DNA of 42,246 bases from contig CAYNNP010000029.1 in assembly GCA_964398215.1 (NCBI GenBank), forward strand, positions 1 through 42,246. The letters run 5' to 3'. The notes beneath the pieces are model-generated. The model was not told where the DNA came from. It saw only the letters and a program-made list of their open reading frames with translations, and made no database searches. The DNA is from CAYNNP01 sp964398215 (GTDB taxonomy: Bacteria; Planctomycetota; Planctomycetia; Pirellulales; Pirellulaceae). Shown one piece after another: positions 24,269 through 33,421 of the stretch. Made by a program: the position numbers and the translations under genes. Each line of letters starts with the position of its first letter. Positions within the stretch are counted from its first letter, which is position 1.

Positions 24269-24347
24269 CGAAAAATTCTGTAGCCGCTGCACTGTGACAT
24301 GGTCTACCATGAAGGTTGCTGTAACTGTAAACCTTTGAGGAATGACA

Positions 24348-25757
24348 ATGATCGGGAATGGAAAGAAGGCGTGTTTCGTACTTATCTTTGTTTGTGCTGT
24401 TCCATGTGCATTCGCAAGTGAAAGCCCGATTATCAAAGATGTGCCGCATGTCACACAAAAGCCGGACTATTGTGGCGAAGCCTGTGTGGCGAGCTGGCTT
24501 CAAAAACGAGGCGTGAATGCGACTCAAGACGATGTGTTCAACGCATCGGGGCTGGACCCAGCACTTGGGCGTGGTTGCTATTCGAAGGAACTGGTCACAG
24601 CGATTCGGCAACTCGGATTCGACCCCGGTCAAGCTTGGTACAAGATCCCCGTTCGCGATAAAGTTGCTGCCATTGAACGAAGTTGGCAAGCGATGATCCG
24701 CGAACTCCAAGCCGGGGTGCCATCGGTAGTTTGCATGCGCACTTCCGCGGGGCCCGATAGTACGGAACATTTTCGGTTGATTCTGGGCTATGACGCCAAG
24801 TCGGACGAAATCGTCTATCACGAACCCGCCGTCGCCCGAGCTGCCTACCAGCGGATGCCGCGCAAGGAATTCATCGATCTGTGGCCGCTAAAATATGATC
24901 CCAACGAGTGGCTGATTGTACGTTTTGCGCTCAAGCAAGTTAAACAACCAACTATCGTGCCTGCCAAATCGTTCACCAATAGCGACTACGCCCAGCATGT
25001 CTTGGAACTCAAGAAGAAATTGCCCAACCAAAGTTTCTCGATCGTGATTGAGCACCCGTTTGTTGTGATCGGTGACGAGGCGGAACACGTTGTTGCGCAG
25101 CGGGCAGCGGGAACGGTGCGCTGGGCGACCACGCGATTGAAACGCCAGTACTTTAAAAAGGACCCGAATCAGATTCTGAATGTCTGGCTATTCAAAGACA
25201 AGCAAAGCTACGACGCCAACACCTTGCGGTTGTTTGGTAAAACGCCGTCCACGCCATACGGCTACTATTCGTCGACGGATGGTGCGTTGGTGATGAATAT
25301 CGCAACCGGTGGTGGAACGCTTGTTCATGAGATCGTGCACCCCTTTATCGAATCCAATTTTCCAGCTTGCCCGTCATGGTTCAATGAGGGTCTCGGGTCG
25401 TTGTATGAACAGAGTTCGTCCCGCGAGCAAGAAATTGTTGGTTTGACCAATTGGCGACTCGCCGGCCTACAGCGGGCAATCAAGGCCAAGAAAGTTCCTT
25501 CGTTCGCGGTAACCTGCGGTACGTCCACCAATCAGTTCTATCGCCAAGACCCCGGGACCAACTATTCACAGTCGCGATACTTGTGCTACTACCTGCAAGA
25601 AAAAGGACTGTTGAACAAATACTACCACAGCTTTCGGGCGAATCATGAAAGTGACCCAACTGGCTACAAGACTTTGCAGCAAGTGCTGGGCACCAACGAC
25701 ATGGCTGCGTTCAAAATCGAATGGGAAAAGTTCGTCATGAATTTGCGTTTCCGATAG
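24348..25757 (+). CDS. Secreted two-domain peptidase: C39-like cysteine peptidase plus gluzincin metallopeptidase
   Basis: The start at 24348 has GAGG seven bases upstream; an ATG at 24342 would be too close. A signal peptide (VLIFVCAVPCAFASES) leads into a papain-like C39 domain with QKPDYCGEACVASWL (Cys about 42), AGVPSVVC and EHFRLILGYD with the candidate His. From about residue 225 a second domain begins, containing GTLVHEIVHPFIESNFP and then SWFNEGLGSLYE. This is an HExxH site with the third ligand Glu 16 residues after the second His, the gluzincin arrangement. Each motif set is complete, so both sites may be active. The combination of two catalytic types in one exported protein is unusual. 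The gene follows the VWA gene by 79 bases on the same strand but need not share its operon. Confidence 0.85.
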   Translation: MIGNGKKACFVLIFVCAVPCAFASESPIIKDVPHVTQKPDYCGEACVASWLQKRGVNATQDDVFNASGLDPALGRGCYSKELVTAIRQLGFDPGQAWYKIPVRDKVAAIERSWQAMIRELQAGVPSVVCMRTSAGPDSTEHFRLILGYDAKSDEIVYHEPAVARAAYQRMPRKEFIDLWPLKYDPNEWLIVRFALKQVKQPTIVPAKSFTNSDYAQHVLELKKKLPNQSFSIVIEHPFVVIGDEAEHVVAQRAAGTVRWATTRLKRQYFKKDPNQILNVWLFKDKQSYDANTLRLFGKTPSTPYGYYSSTDGALVMNIATGGGTLVHEIVHPFIESNFPACPSWFNEGLGSLYEQSSSREQEIVGLTNWRLAGLQRAIKAKKVPSFAVTCGTSTNQFYRQDPGTNYSQSRYLCYYLQEKGLLNKYYHSFRANHESDPTGYKTLQQVLGTNDMAAFKIEWEKFVMNLRFR

Positions 25758-25799
25758 CCAGCACGCGTGTGCCAACCAGAACAACCAAAGTGCTGACAA

Positions 25800-27308
25800 T
25801 CATTGCTTTGACAGCAGTTTGCTCAGGCCCAGTTTCGCAAAGGCTTGCTGTTCGTTTTCTTGATCGGCGACTTTTTCCAGATCCAGTTGGCGCAGGAGAC
25901 TGGCTGTGATGGGTCGCTTGGCATCCCAAAAGATTCGCGACTCCAAGAATCGAGTGGCTGACTCACTATGCAGTAGCTGGGCAACCAGTTCGGCCTGCTT
26001 TCGTGTCCTGAATGACAGAAAGTAGCATGTGTCATCCAAGATCACTGGCTTTTTGTTGACGGGGCCAAAGACACTGAATTGAAGTCGTTTGTAGAGACCA
26101 CATACAGCGACTTTCCATCGCGCGAACGTGTACTCACCGATACCAAATAGCGCGAAAGGATCACGGTTTCGATAGATCGACGATTTGCGATCACCGAACT
26201 CCGCGCGGTGCTCTTGCAGGTAACTCCAAGTTCTGGGGCATTGCGTGGAGATATAGTCTGTGTTGTCAGCCATGGTTCGCTGAGTCATCAGGATTCTTCG
26301 CGTCCGACATTCCGTTCGGCCGTTGGCAACGTCAGCGCCCTTTGCGAGCGGGAAAACGAGATCGTTTTCGATGTCAACCAAATCACCTTTGGAATTAACC
26401 AGCTGGCCATCAGCAAGTTTCAGTTCCATCACGCGCGACAAATCATGTTTGACGCCACTGCGCCACGGGGTTGCATGGTTGGTGGAAAGGCAGGCAGTGG
26501 CTTTCGCTGCTTGAGGGTCAGAGACGAGGATGCCGTCTAGATGCGCGATCGCGACACGCCTCGCCACCTTTCCCAGTTGTGATGACTGTCGGCACAGTTG
26601 GGTCACTGTGGTTCGGCTGGTCTTTTGTGCCATCAGCATGCATGCATCAGCGCTAACTCCAAATTCTTTTTGAGCATCGATTGGATGCAGGCTCAGGTGA
26701 CCAAACCGTACGCCGCTGGACCATGCTTGCTTGATGATCCGCCGTGCGGTGGACGTTTTGATCAACATGGCAAGGACGTCTTGATCAACAACCATCGTTT
26801 CCAGCAGCGTCTGAATGATCGCTTCGGAAAGATCAAAATTCGATCGGCCCGTCATGGCGTCGATACCACGTTGTTTTGCAATATTGGTTTTTGCGGGAGT
26901 ATTGCTGCTGTCCATCGCCCCCAAGCCGGAGTTGGTTACCCAAGGAGGGTTGCCAAGGAAAAGAACCTTTCCGCAGTACTTGGTTCGCTCGCGTTCCCAG
27001 TCGGTAGCAAAGAAGTCTCGCTTTTTGAATTGCCATTGGTCAGGTGAGGAGCTGGTAGCGCGAATGGCCTTACGGGCTTTTGCCAAATGACCAGCGTTGA
27101 TTTCGTATCCCCGCAAATCGGCAGCGGGAAATACATTTGTGGCTGCTACTAAGAAGGCGCCGATTCCGCATGTGGGTTCGATGACTGTTTGGAAAGAATC
27201 AAACTGTTGGGCTACAACTTGACAGCACTTGATCGCCAACGACATTGGCGTTTGAAAGTCACCAAATTCGACGACATGTTTTTGTTGTGGTTCGATAGCT
27301 GCTGGCAA
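25800..27308 (-). CDS. N6-adenine DNA methyltransferase of a type II restriction-modification system
   Basis: The N-terminal half is a Rossmann methyltransferase: FGDFQTPMSLAIKCC, motif I EPTCGIGAFL (44-53) that binds S-adenosylmethionine, GYEIN, and the catalytic motif IV NPPW (120-123) typical of N6-adenine methyltransferases. Motif order I then IV is the gamma class. The C-terminal half (about 270-500) is the target-recognition region; it has FARWKVAVCGLYKRL and TCYFLSFRTRKQAELVAQLL, familiar from Eco57I/TaqI-like enzymes. The gene lies 44 bases downstream of a PD-(D/E)XK endonuclease gene on the same strand, making a restriction-modification pair. The recognised DNA sequence cannot be deduced. 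Confidence 0.92.
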   Translation of the reverse strand: MPAAIEPQQKHVVEFGDFQTPMSLAIKCCQVVAQQFDSFQTVIEPTCGIGAFLVAATNVFPAADLRGYEINAGHLAKARKAIRATSSSPDQWQFKKRDFFATDWERERTKYCGKVLFLGNPPWVTNSGLGAMDSSNTPAKTNIAKQRGIDAMTGRSNFDLSEAIIQTLLETMVVDQDVLAMLIKTSTARRIIKQAWSSGVRFGHLSLHPIDAQKEFGVSADACMLMAQKTSRTTVTQLCRQSSQLGKVARRVAIAHLDGILVSDPQAAKATACLSTNHATPWRSGVKHDLSRVMELKLADGQLVNSKGDLVDIENDLVFPLAKGADVANGRTECRTRRILMTQRTMADNTDYISTQCPRTWSYLQEHRAEFGDRKSSIYRNRDPFALFGIGEYTFARWKVAVCGLYKRLQFSVFGPVNKKPVILDDTCYFLSFRTRKQAELVAQLLHSESATRFLESRIFWDAKRPITASLLRQLDLEKVADQENEQQAFAKLGLSKLLSKQ

Positions 27309-27352
27309 GAATTCAATCCAAAGGGGACTGGCCCCGATTCAACATTGTGTTG

Positions 27353-28114
27353 TCAAGAATTTTTTTCATTCATGATACGGATGATACCATCGACTTTGCC
27401 TGCCTGATCCAATGCGCGTCTGTACTGCAATCGCCATTGCAATGCATTGGAGATGGTAAGGTAGCCTAGCGCGGGAGGTTCCTTCAGCACTCGCTCGGCC
27501 AGCGATCGAGCTTCAATTGAATCGACTGGCAATCGTCGATCTTCAAAGAAAGCCATGATGTCATCGATATTGGCGTTGTGCGAAATCAGGTCTCGTATTC
27601 CAAGTGTTGTTTGGTAGTCAGCTGATCGAGTTTTGTCGATGAACACACTGTCGGTTAACTTCAATACTCCCAGATCCAATTCATCGTTGTCTTCTTTTTC
27701 GTAAACAAAAATCAACAACGAGTAACCCAGTCCGTAAATTTTTTGTGACGCGGATCGATACGGGCACGACGACTGTGGTTGTCGAGAACTAGTGACTTTC
27801 AAATCGACATCCAACTCCGGCAGATCGCTACCCTTGGAAGCTGACCCTGGCGTGTGTTGGAAATTGGTTGAAAGATGTTTGTGGAAACGTTGCTCGATGA
27901 ACGTTCCAATCGTTTTACCATCGGTCACCGAATAGAGATCTTTATCCGTGACTTGACGATTGTTCGCCACAAAGGTGGTCGCCTCACGGTGCAAGTCATC
28001 CAGAGTTAACTGCGGCTTGTCCACGGCGATTAAAGATGCCTCAAAAAGAGAAAATGTTGGCGAGGAACGGAGTGTCACGGGGCAGGTAACACTCGACGTT
28101 CTACTCGCCAACAC
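27353..28114 (-). CDS. Type II restriction endonuclease (PD-(D/E)XK)
   Basis: The protein is up to 253 residues. The core shows an early Glu (TFIEQRFHKHL, E74), then KGSDLPELDVDLKVTS with D97, D104 and K106 forming the D...D-x-K metal site, and a following QKIYGLGYSLLIFVYEKE strand-helix. The end (PALGYLTISNALQWRLQYRRAL) is a helical tail. Residues 1-30 are Ser/Thr-rich and unlike the rest; a GTG at residue 31 with GAGG upstream is a likelier start (5' end near 28024). The partner methyltransferase follows directly. Cleavage specificity is unknown. The name of the enzyme subfamily is not recognised; the assignment rests on the motif and the pairing. Confidence 0.82.
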   Translation of the reverse strand: MLASRTSSVTCPVTLRSSPTFSLFEASLIAVDKPQLTLDDLHREATTFVANNRQVTDKDLYSVTDGKTIGTFIEQRFHKHLSTNFQHTPGSASKGSDLPELDVDLKVTSSRQPQSSCPYRSASQKIYGLGYSLLIFVYEKEDNDELDLGVLKLTDSVFIDKTRSADYQTTLGIRDLISHNANIDDIMAFFEDRRLPVDSIEARSLAERVLKEPPALGYLTISNALQWRLQYRRALDQAGKVDGIIRIMNEKNS

Positions 28115-28259
28115 ACAAATTCAACCAAATCCGCCGGTTGAACGCAACCACGAATACAAAAACACAGAAAAACTTGTGCGGTGTTCTCGGAGCAGTAACG
28201 CGTTTTTGCAGTCGGGAGAAAAGTGTCCAAGAATGGGATATCTAAGGAACTAATTTGTT

Positions 28260-28445
28260 ATGTCATCAGCTACCTACGAACTGGAATTGGCGGACGGCTC
28301 AAAGATTGAAATCGAAACGTCGCCATTTTCAAACGATCCGTTGGTTTTGAAAGCCGATTTACCAAAGCGCAAGCCAGTTGTGTTTTCTTCGAACAACCCT
28401 CCAAAAGGGGGGATTTTTTCGCCCTGCAAAATGAGCGGAAGCTAG
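28260..28445 (+). CDS. Small hypothetical protein (61 aa)
   Basis: The frame begins ATG with AAGGA about 12 bases upstream and reads YELELADGSKIEIETSPFSN, a beta-rich charged start that looks protein-like. The end is Lys/Pro/Gly-rich. It is divergent from the restriction endonuclease, with about 145 bases between. It has no helix-turn-helix, so it is not a typical controller protein of the R-M system. A terminator-like hairpin (28397-28419) lies inside its last 20 codons, which argues either for a non-coding or truncated frame or for a gene with a stop-overlapping terminator. Low to moderate confidence. Confidence 0.4.
   Translation: MSSATYELELADGSKIEIETSPFSNDPLVLKADLPKRKPVVFSSNNPPKGGIFSPCKMSGS
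28397..28419 (+). terminator. Terminator-like hairpin with T-run
   Basis: CCCTCC-AAAA-GGGGGG followed by ATTTTTT forms a six-pair stem (one G-U) with a T-run. On the plus strand it would stop transcription entering from the small gene at 28260. It lies 37 bases before the stop of the convergent cytochrome gene, so the strand of the signal is plus only. Confidence 0.7.
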
Positions 28446-28455
28446 CTTCGTAGGG

Positions 28456-31400
28456 TCATTTTGTGCAGTGGATTGTCATGTGAACCGTTTCTGAAAATGG
28501 CTTTCTATTTTTGTCAAAGATTTCGAGATCTACCTTCAACTGGTCGCATGTTGTTAGCTGGGGCAGCGAAACGAAGATCGTTCTTGGGCTTCGTAAAACC
28601 AATTTTTGCACACGCAGCTTATCCCGTCCTTTGGTGCCCGGTTTCAATACTGAGAACTGGTCGGAACCATATCGCTTGGACCATTGATAGTCCCACATTT
28701 CAACGGACCAATTTTTCGGCTCGAGAGACCCATCGCCAACATCAAAATTGAACGTTAGTTCAAGGCCACCTTCAACGACTTTGGTTTGCTCGATCATTCG
28801 AACATTCAGATTCGTGTATCTCAATCGTTGCAGGCATCCATCTTTGCCGCCTTTTGGCCCCTGCCAGCCCGAAAGACCTGTTCCATACACCTGCCCATCC
28901 GCAGGGTTCACTCTTAATCGCATGACTCCGGCAAGCCACTGGTGCGGAAGTGAAACGATGGACGATTGCATGGCGCCGTCAATTTCTTGAAGCGAAAGGT
29001 AGTACAGCCAGCCTTTGCCAAACGATGAATGAATGAGTCGACCTGACAATGGGCCCCAACGTTTGTCGTCAACCCAAAGTTGGCCACCGCATGAGTTATC
29101 TACATCTTGTGGCATCCAAATGAATGGCTCGTCAAAAGTTTTTGGAAGTTCGCCACCATGTTTTGATCTTAGCCATTGATCCTGTTCTTTGTTGATCGGC
29201 ATGTTTCCCAAAAACGCATCTTGCTTGATCAGTGAAATCTTGCCGGCGGGCATCCACGGACCTTGGTTGTCGCTCACTGTGAATCGATCGTCATTCAATT
29301 TTCCCATGCCGTTGGGCGTACGGATTCCCCACGCAACGACTGTTGCGCTGCCGCCTTGGGGAGGAATTTTCATGATGGTGCCTGGCCGGTGATGGTTCGT
29401 GTATTGACCAGCCTTGGCAAAGTAGAAGTTGCCATCAGAATCGGTTTGCAAGTCAAAGTTGTAGGCATGGAACATGGATGATACATCGTCGTCAATCCAA
29501 AACGCTTCTATAAAATCGGCTTCACCGTTTTCGTCGAAATCATGCAGTCGATTGATTCCGTCGCGGCAGGTCACATAGATCTGATCGTCCACAACCCGGA
29601 CGCCAAACGGTTCAAACAGACCAGATGCAAACCGTCGCCATGTGACGTGCTGAAGATCGCCATCAATGCCCGATACAAGAAAGACATCACCGCCGTGTGT
29701 CGCGACCACACAGCGACCATCGGACATGAAGTCCAGCGCGCTGGTTCGCAACCAAGCGTTCCATGGATTTTCTGGCGGGACTGTGATCGTATCCAAGGCA
29801 TATCCGTTGACCGAATCCCCTAGTTCACCAGCGACTCGCAATTCTTGCGGCCAGCGTCGTGGTCCACCCTGCGTCATTGTCGCAGGATCGCGCATCGACG
29901 CTGCTCTCGCTTTTGCGATGTCTAGAAACGATGTGAGTTGACTGGCTGGCCTCTCGGTGCGAATAACCGAAAAGACACGAGGAGCTTGGCTGGGCGGAAT
30001 CACCAAGACCAAACGGTCATCACTCGTTTTTTCCCAGCGCAGGCCATCGATATCGCCAACAACGGTTGCCATTGCGACAGGCGCTGGGGGTGCTGCGATC
30101 GGTTCTTTCGCGTCCGTCGATTTGTTTGTTTTAGCGGGCGTCCAAGACCATCGTGACCCATTGCCAGGAAGTTCGGTGCGTTTGGAGAGTTCTTGTAAAG
30201 CAATGTCCGATCGATCGCCATCTAGAATTGCTGCAAAGTCGATATCGCCGACAAAATCGCCACCAAAATTGACGGCAGTGGCGCCGACTTTCAATACATG
30301 CTCTGCCACTGCATCGCGGCGAAACTCTTTTTTCTGGGCTTCTAGTTTTCCATCAATGAACAAACGAGTCTGTTCTTTTCCAACGTGTAGCACAGCGGTG
30401 TGCCATTGATTGTCAGCGACGGTCGATTTGCTGCTGATCGCGCCGACCCAACCAATGTCGAATACCAATCGTCGCCCACGGACGAACAGTGTTTTCCCGT
30501 TGGGAGCCCACGGTCCCTTTTCAGGTGCCGACGAGATCAATGTACCGCCTTTGTTGGTGCGGAATCGCACAACGACCGAGCGATCAGGTGTCCCCAAGTC
30601 CAGTGATTTGGCTTTGTTTTTTGCAACGATGTACCGGGCAACGTTCTTGCTGCTACCTGACTCAAAAGCGCGTCCATGTTTGCTGGTAGCCAAAGCAACA
30701 TGACCGCTCGCGATTGCTGAATCAAGAATCGAATCTGCATCGGATAGCGACTTGAAACCAAATGGCCCGGCTGCTTGTTTGGCCGCCACACTCAGTCTCA
30801 GTTCTTGATCCCCAGGCTTTACGTTTAACGTATGTTGAACGATCGCATGTCCATCATGCATTTCCGCAGCAATCGATTCCAAGAGACCACGTCCAGCAAT
30901 TTCATAACTTAGGACGGCTTGGTCATCATAAAGATAGTGCCCGCGATACTTGGCAAGCTGATCACTCACAGGGCCTCGAGGCGGCTTGTTATCAGCTGAT
31001 AGTTCGTAGGTATCTGCCAGTTGCCAACCGTAGTTGCTAAGGCCAGTGAGCGGAGTGCCTTTGGGCTGCGGCATACGCTCACCGCGCTGACGATAATGTT
31101 GCGTCTGCGAAAGATCCAGGAACCCGCCCTGCCAAACTCCACCAAGACGAAAGCGGTGCATGTCATAGTTGACGGTTATTTCGTTTGGCAAACGGAACGT
31201 TAGAGCGTGGTTGATCGAATTGCCAAGTTGCGATCCTAGTACGGGACCAAAATCGCGTTCGCCCTGTAGTTCAAACTCGCCTGACCGCGTCCCTTTGGGG
31301 AGACTGGCCAGATACTTGGGACTTAGTTCACGATAATCAGAATTGCTGGATTTCATGAACTGTTGACGGATGAAATGGATAGCTTGGTATCGCTCCTTTG

Positions 31401-32262
31401 GTGACAAATGTTGCATCGCCGCCATCAATCCATTGCCGCGCGTTAGCGTCCCCAGCATGCTAAATGGATCGGCACCGAACTTTAGTTTCTGAGTTCCAAA
31501 AGCACGGGCGGTCGCCAGCGCTGGCGTGTTACCATCGGCGCCATGGCAGTTCACACAGTGACTGTTGTATATCTGTTTGCCTTGGCGAAAATCTTTGTCA
31601 CCAAGGGAGCCCAAGATTCCGGCGTGATCCAAATCGATCGTGTCGTCTTTGATCACCAGCTTGTCTGCTGAAGGCCGTAGACTGTCTGCTGCAGAATCGC
31701 CACCAAGTGCGACTTGCGAAACGTATCGCACCAAGTCATAGAATTCTCGTTCGTCACGCAGTGCGGCGACAAGACCTTCTGGCATCATCGAAATCTTGCT
31801 TGTTGAAACTGTCTCGATATCTTTTTCAGCAACCGTCAGTTCTTTGTTCAAGTCCATCGCATCGCGGAGCAGCGTTTTGTCGGCATCCTTGCTAACGATA
31901 ATTCCACTGATCGATTCACCATCGGTGTTGATGATTCGAGTCGTTTTGTATTGGTCTCGAATGCGCTTGGACGGATACAGCAACGATTCAATCGTGTAGC
32001 CGATGTTCCCGTCTGCTCCGATCGCGGCAAGCGACGGTCCCAACGGCGATTGTTTTCCTGAATCGGCATGGCACTTTGCGCACCCAGCGGCAGAGCGGAA
32101 AAAAACGAGTGCTCCTCGTTTCGCGCTCCCGCGTTCTTCCACCCGTGAGGCCAGCGTATTGATTGGGACCGCCTTGAGCCTGGTTTCCAAGCTTGGCGAC
32201 TGGGAATGGGCAAAGAAAATGGGGAGAAAAACAGTGGATAGCGCGAGAAACAAACGTTTCAT
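28456..32262 (-). CDS. Large secreted di-heme c-type cytochrome with LamG-like and sugar-dehydrogenase-like propeller domains
   Basis: A signal peptide (LFLALSTVFLPIFFAHS) is followed by two c-type heme sites, CAKCH (61-65) and CVNCH (236-240) with GADGN after it. Between the hemes lies a small beta domain (IINTDGESISGIIVSKDADK) usual in planctomycete cytochromes (heme-binding region TIGR02603-like). Residues about 540-670 look like a LamG/concanavalin fold (VVRFRTNKGGTLI, WHTAVLHVGKEQTRLFIDGK). The C-terminal 450 residues contain AWLRTSALDFMSDGRCVVAT and GDVFLVSGIDGDLQHVTWR, a propeller like PQQ-dependent sugar dehydrogenases. The protein probably oxidises or binds carbohydrate and passes electrons to the hemes in the periplasm. 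It is monocistronic and divergent from the SGNH gene. Confidence 0.9.
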   Translation of the reverse strand: MKRLFLALSTVFLPIFFAHSQSPSLETRLKAVPINTLASRVEERGSAKRGALVFFRSAAGCAKCHADSGKQSPLGPSLAAIGADGNIGYTIESLLYPSKRIRDQYKTTRIINTDGESISGIIVSKDADKTLLRDAMDLNKELTVAEKDIETVSTSKISMMPEGLVAALRDEREFYDLVRYVSQVALGGDSAADSLRPSADKLVIKDDTIDLDHAGILGSLGDKDFRQGKQIYNSHCVNCHGADGNTPALATARAFGTQKLKFGADPFSMLGTLTRGNGLMAAMQHLSPKERYQAIHFIRQQFMKSSNSDYRELSPKYLASLPKGTRSGEFELQGERDFGPVLGSQLGNSINHALTFRLPNEITVNYDMHRFRLGGVWQGGFLDLSQTQHYRQRGERMPQPKGTPLTGLSNYGWQLADTYELSADNKPPRGPVSDQLAKYRGHYLYDDQAVLSYEIAGRGLLESIAAEMHDGHAIVQHTLNVKPGDQELRLSVAAKQAAGPFGFKSLSDADSILDSAIASGHVALATSKHGRAFESGSSKNVARYIVAKNKAKSLDLGTPDRSVVVRFRTNKGGTLISSAPEKGPWAPNGKTLFVRGRRLVFDIGWVGAISSKSTVADNQWHTAVLHVGKEQTRLFIDGKLEAQKKEFRRDAVAEHVLKVGATAVNFGGDFVGDIDFAAILDGDRSDIALQELSKRTELPGNGSRWSWTPAKTNKSTDAKEPIAAPPAPVAMATVVGDIDGLRWEKTSDDRLVLVIPPSQAPRVFSVIRTERPASQLTSFLDIAKARAASMRDPATMTQGGPRRWPQELRVAGELGDSVNGYALDTITVPPENPWNAWLRTSALDFMSDGRCVVATHGGDVFLVSGIDGDLQHVTWRRFASGLFEPFGVRVVDDQIYVTCRDGINRLHDFDENGEADFIEAFWIDDDVSSMFHAYNFDLQTDSDGNFYFAKAGQYTNHHRPGTIMKIPPQGGSATVVAWGIRTPNGMGKLNDDRFTVSDNQGPWMPAGKISLIKQDAFLGNMPINKEQDQWLRSKHGGELPKTFDEPFIWMPQDVDNSCGGQLWVDDKRWGPLSGRLIHSSFGKGWLYYLSLQEIDGAMQSSIVSLPHQWLAGVMRLRVNPADGQVYGTGLSGWQGPKGGKDGCLQRLRYTNLNVRMIEQTKVVEGGLELTFNFDVGDGSLEPKNWSVEMWDYQWSKRYGSDQFSVLKPGTKGRDKLRVQKLVLRSPRTIFVSLPQLTTCDQLKVDLEIFDKNRKPFSETVHMTIHCTK

Positions 32263-32432
32263 ACTTAGTGTGCCTCAAATTGAATGGTGGCCGGTCTGCC
32301 GAACGACCAAGTTGAACGAGTATTTTACCCCGCAAAGCTAGCGAGACGCGTTGCGTTTGTGTTTTTCGATAGGATTGCGTTTATGCTGACAATTCAAACG
32401 TTTCGATTTTAATTCTCCGAAAAAAACATGTC

Positions 32433-33404
32433 ATGAGAACCAATTGTGCGCTAGTCGTCTTGGTCGTTGCAGCGATTACCTATTGCGAAAGCACTTTTGC
32501 ACAGAAACCTCAGGCGCGAACTGAGTCGCTGAAAGTACTGTTTGTTGGAAATAGTTATACGGCGCGCCACCGTTTGGCGAATGTTGTCGAAGCCTTGGCG
32601 GAAGAGGCAAACCCAAATTTGGATTTTCAACCAACCACCGTCATCTACGGCGGAAGAACTTTGAAAGACCATTGGGAGCTACGCACTCAGAACATTGTTG
32701 CGATCCATCAATTGACGACAGAGGATCAATCGCAAACGGTCGCCGATCTACAGCAATTGGTGAAAGACAAGCCATCGAACAAATACGCGCCGGCCGCTTT
32801 GAAGCGACATCGTCAGCTACTAAAGGATCTAGAACAGCAGCGAACGAAATGGGACGTGATCGTGTTGCAGTCCTACCGAGACGATTTGAAAGGCGCAGAT
32901 TCGCTATACGTAAAATACGCGCCTCGGTACGCAAAGTTGGCGAAACAGCAAGGCGCTCGCGTTGTACTTTATGAAACCACACCAGCGACCCAGAATTCGA
33001 CTGCGCTCAAAACAAAACCAGATGCGGAACCGGTGTTGGCAAAGGAAAAGGTAATTGGAAAACTGGCGCTCGATATCGATGCTTCTGTTGCGCCGATGTC
33101 GATGGTGGCACTGAATTGCCAAACTGAAAGGCCCGATCTGACACTTCGTTTTGTCAACGACGGGCACCTGAATCAGACCATGGCCTATCTAACCGCGTGC
33201 ACTTTGTATTCGGCCTTGTTTGAAAAATCGCCCATAGGATTGAGTGTGGATTCTGTGACCGACATTCGATACTGGCAGAACAAAGACAAGACTCGGGATC
33301 GCGACAACCAACCAATCAAAAAAGTCTTTAACGACAATGATCGCGCTGATCTGCAGCGCATTGCTTGGGAAAGCTACCAAGCGTTTAAGAAACTGAAACC
33401 CTAG
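32433..33404 (+). CDS. Secreted SGNH/GDSL-type hydrolase
   Basis: A signal peptide (CALVVLVVAAITYCESTFAQ) precedes LKVLFVGNSYTARHRLANVV, where Ser41 in GNSYT is the nucleophile of block I of SGNH hydrolases. Later blocks are KWDVIVLQSY (block III-like) and FVNDGHLNQTMAYL near the C-terminus, which supplies the Asp and His of the triad as D-G-H. At 323 residues it is full length. The family removes acyl groups, often acetyl, from polysaccharides or other esters; specificity is unknown. Its stop is 17 bases before the next start, so it shares a transcript with the UGA-containing gene. It diverges from the cytochrome gene across about 170 bases. Confidence 0.88.
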   Translation: MRTNCALVVLVVAAITYCESTFAQKPQARTESLKVLFVGNSYTARHRLANVVEALAEEANPNLDFQPTTVIYGGRTLKDHWELRTQNIVAIHQLTTEDQSQTVADLQQLVKDKPSNKYAPAALKRHRQLLKDLEQQRTKWDVIVLQSYRDDLKGADSLYVKYAPRYAKLAKQQGARVVLYETTPATQNSTALKTKPDAEPVLAKEKVIGKLALDIDASVAPMSMVALNCQTERPDLTLRFVNDGHLNQTMAYLTACTLYSALFEKSPIGLSVDSVTDIRYWQNKDKTRDRDNQPIKKVFNDNDRADLQRIAWESYQAFKKLKP

Positions 33405-33421
33405 CAAAAAGAGTTCGATAC

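Noticed and set aside
28260..28445. Small ORF as an R-M controller protein
   Set aside because: It has no helix-turn-helix and its composition is beta-like; kept only as a hypothetical protein.
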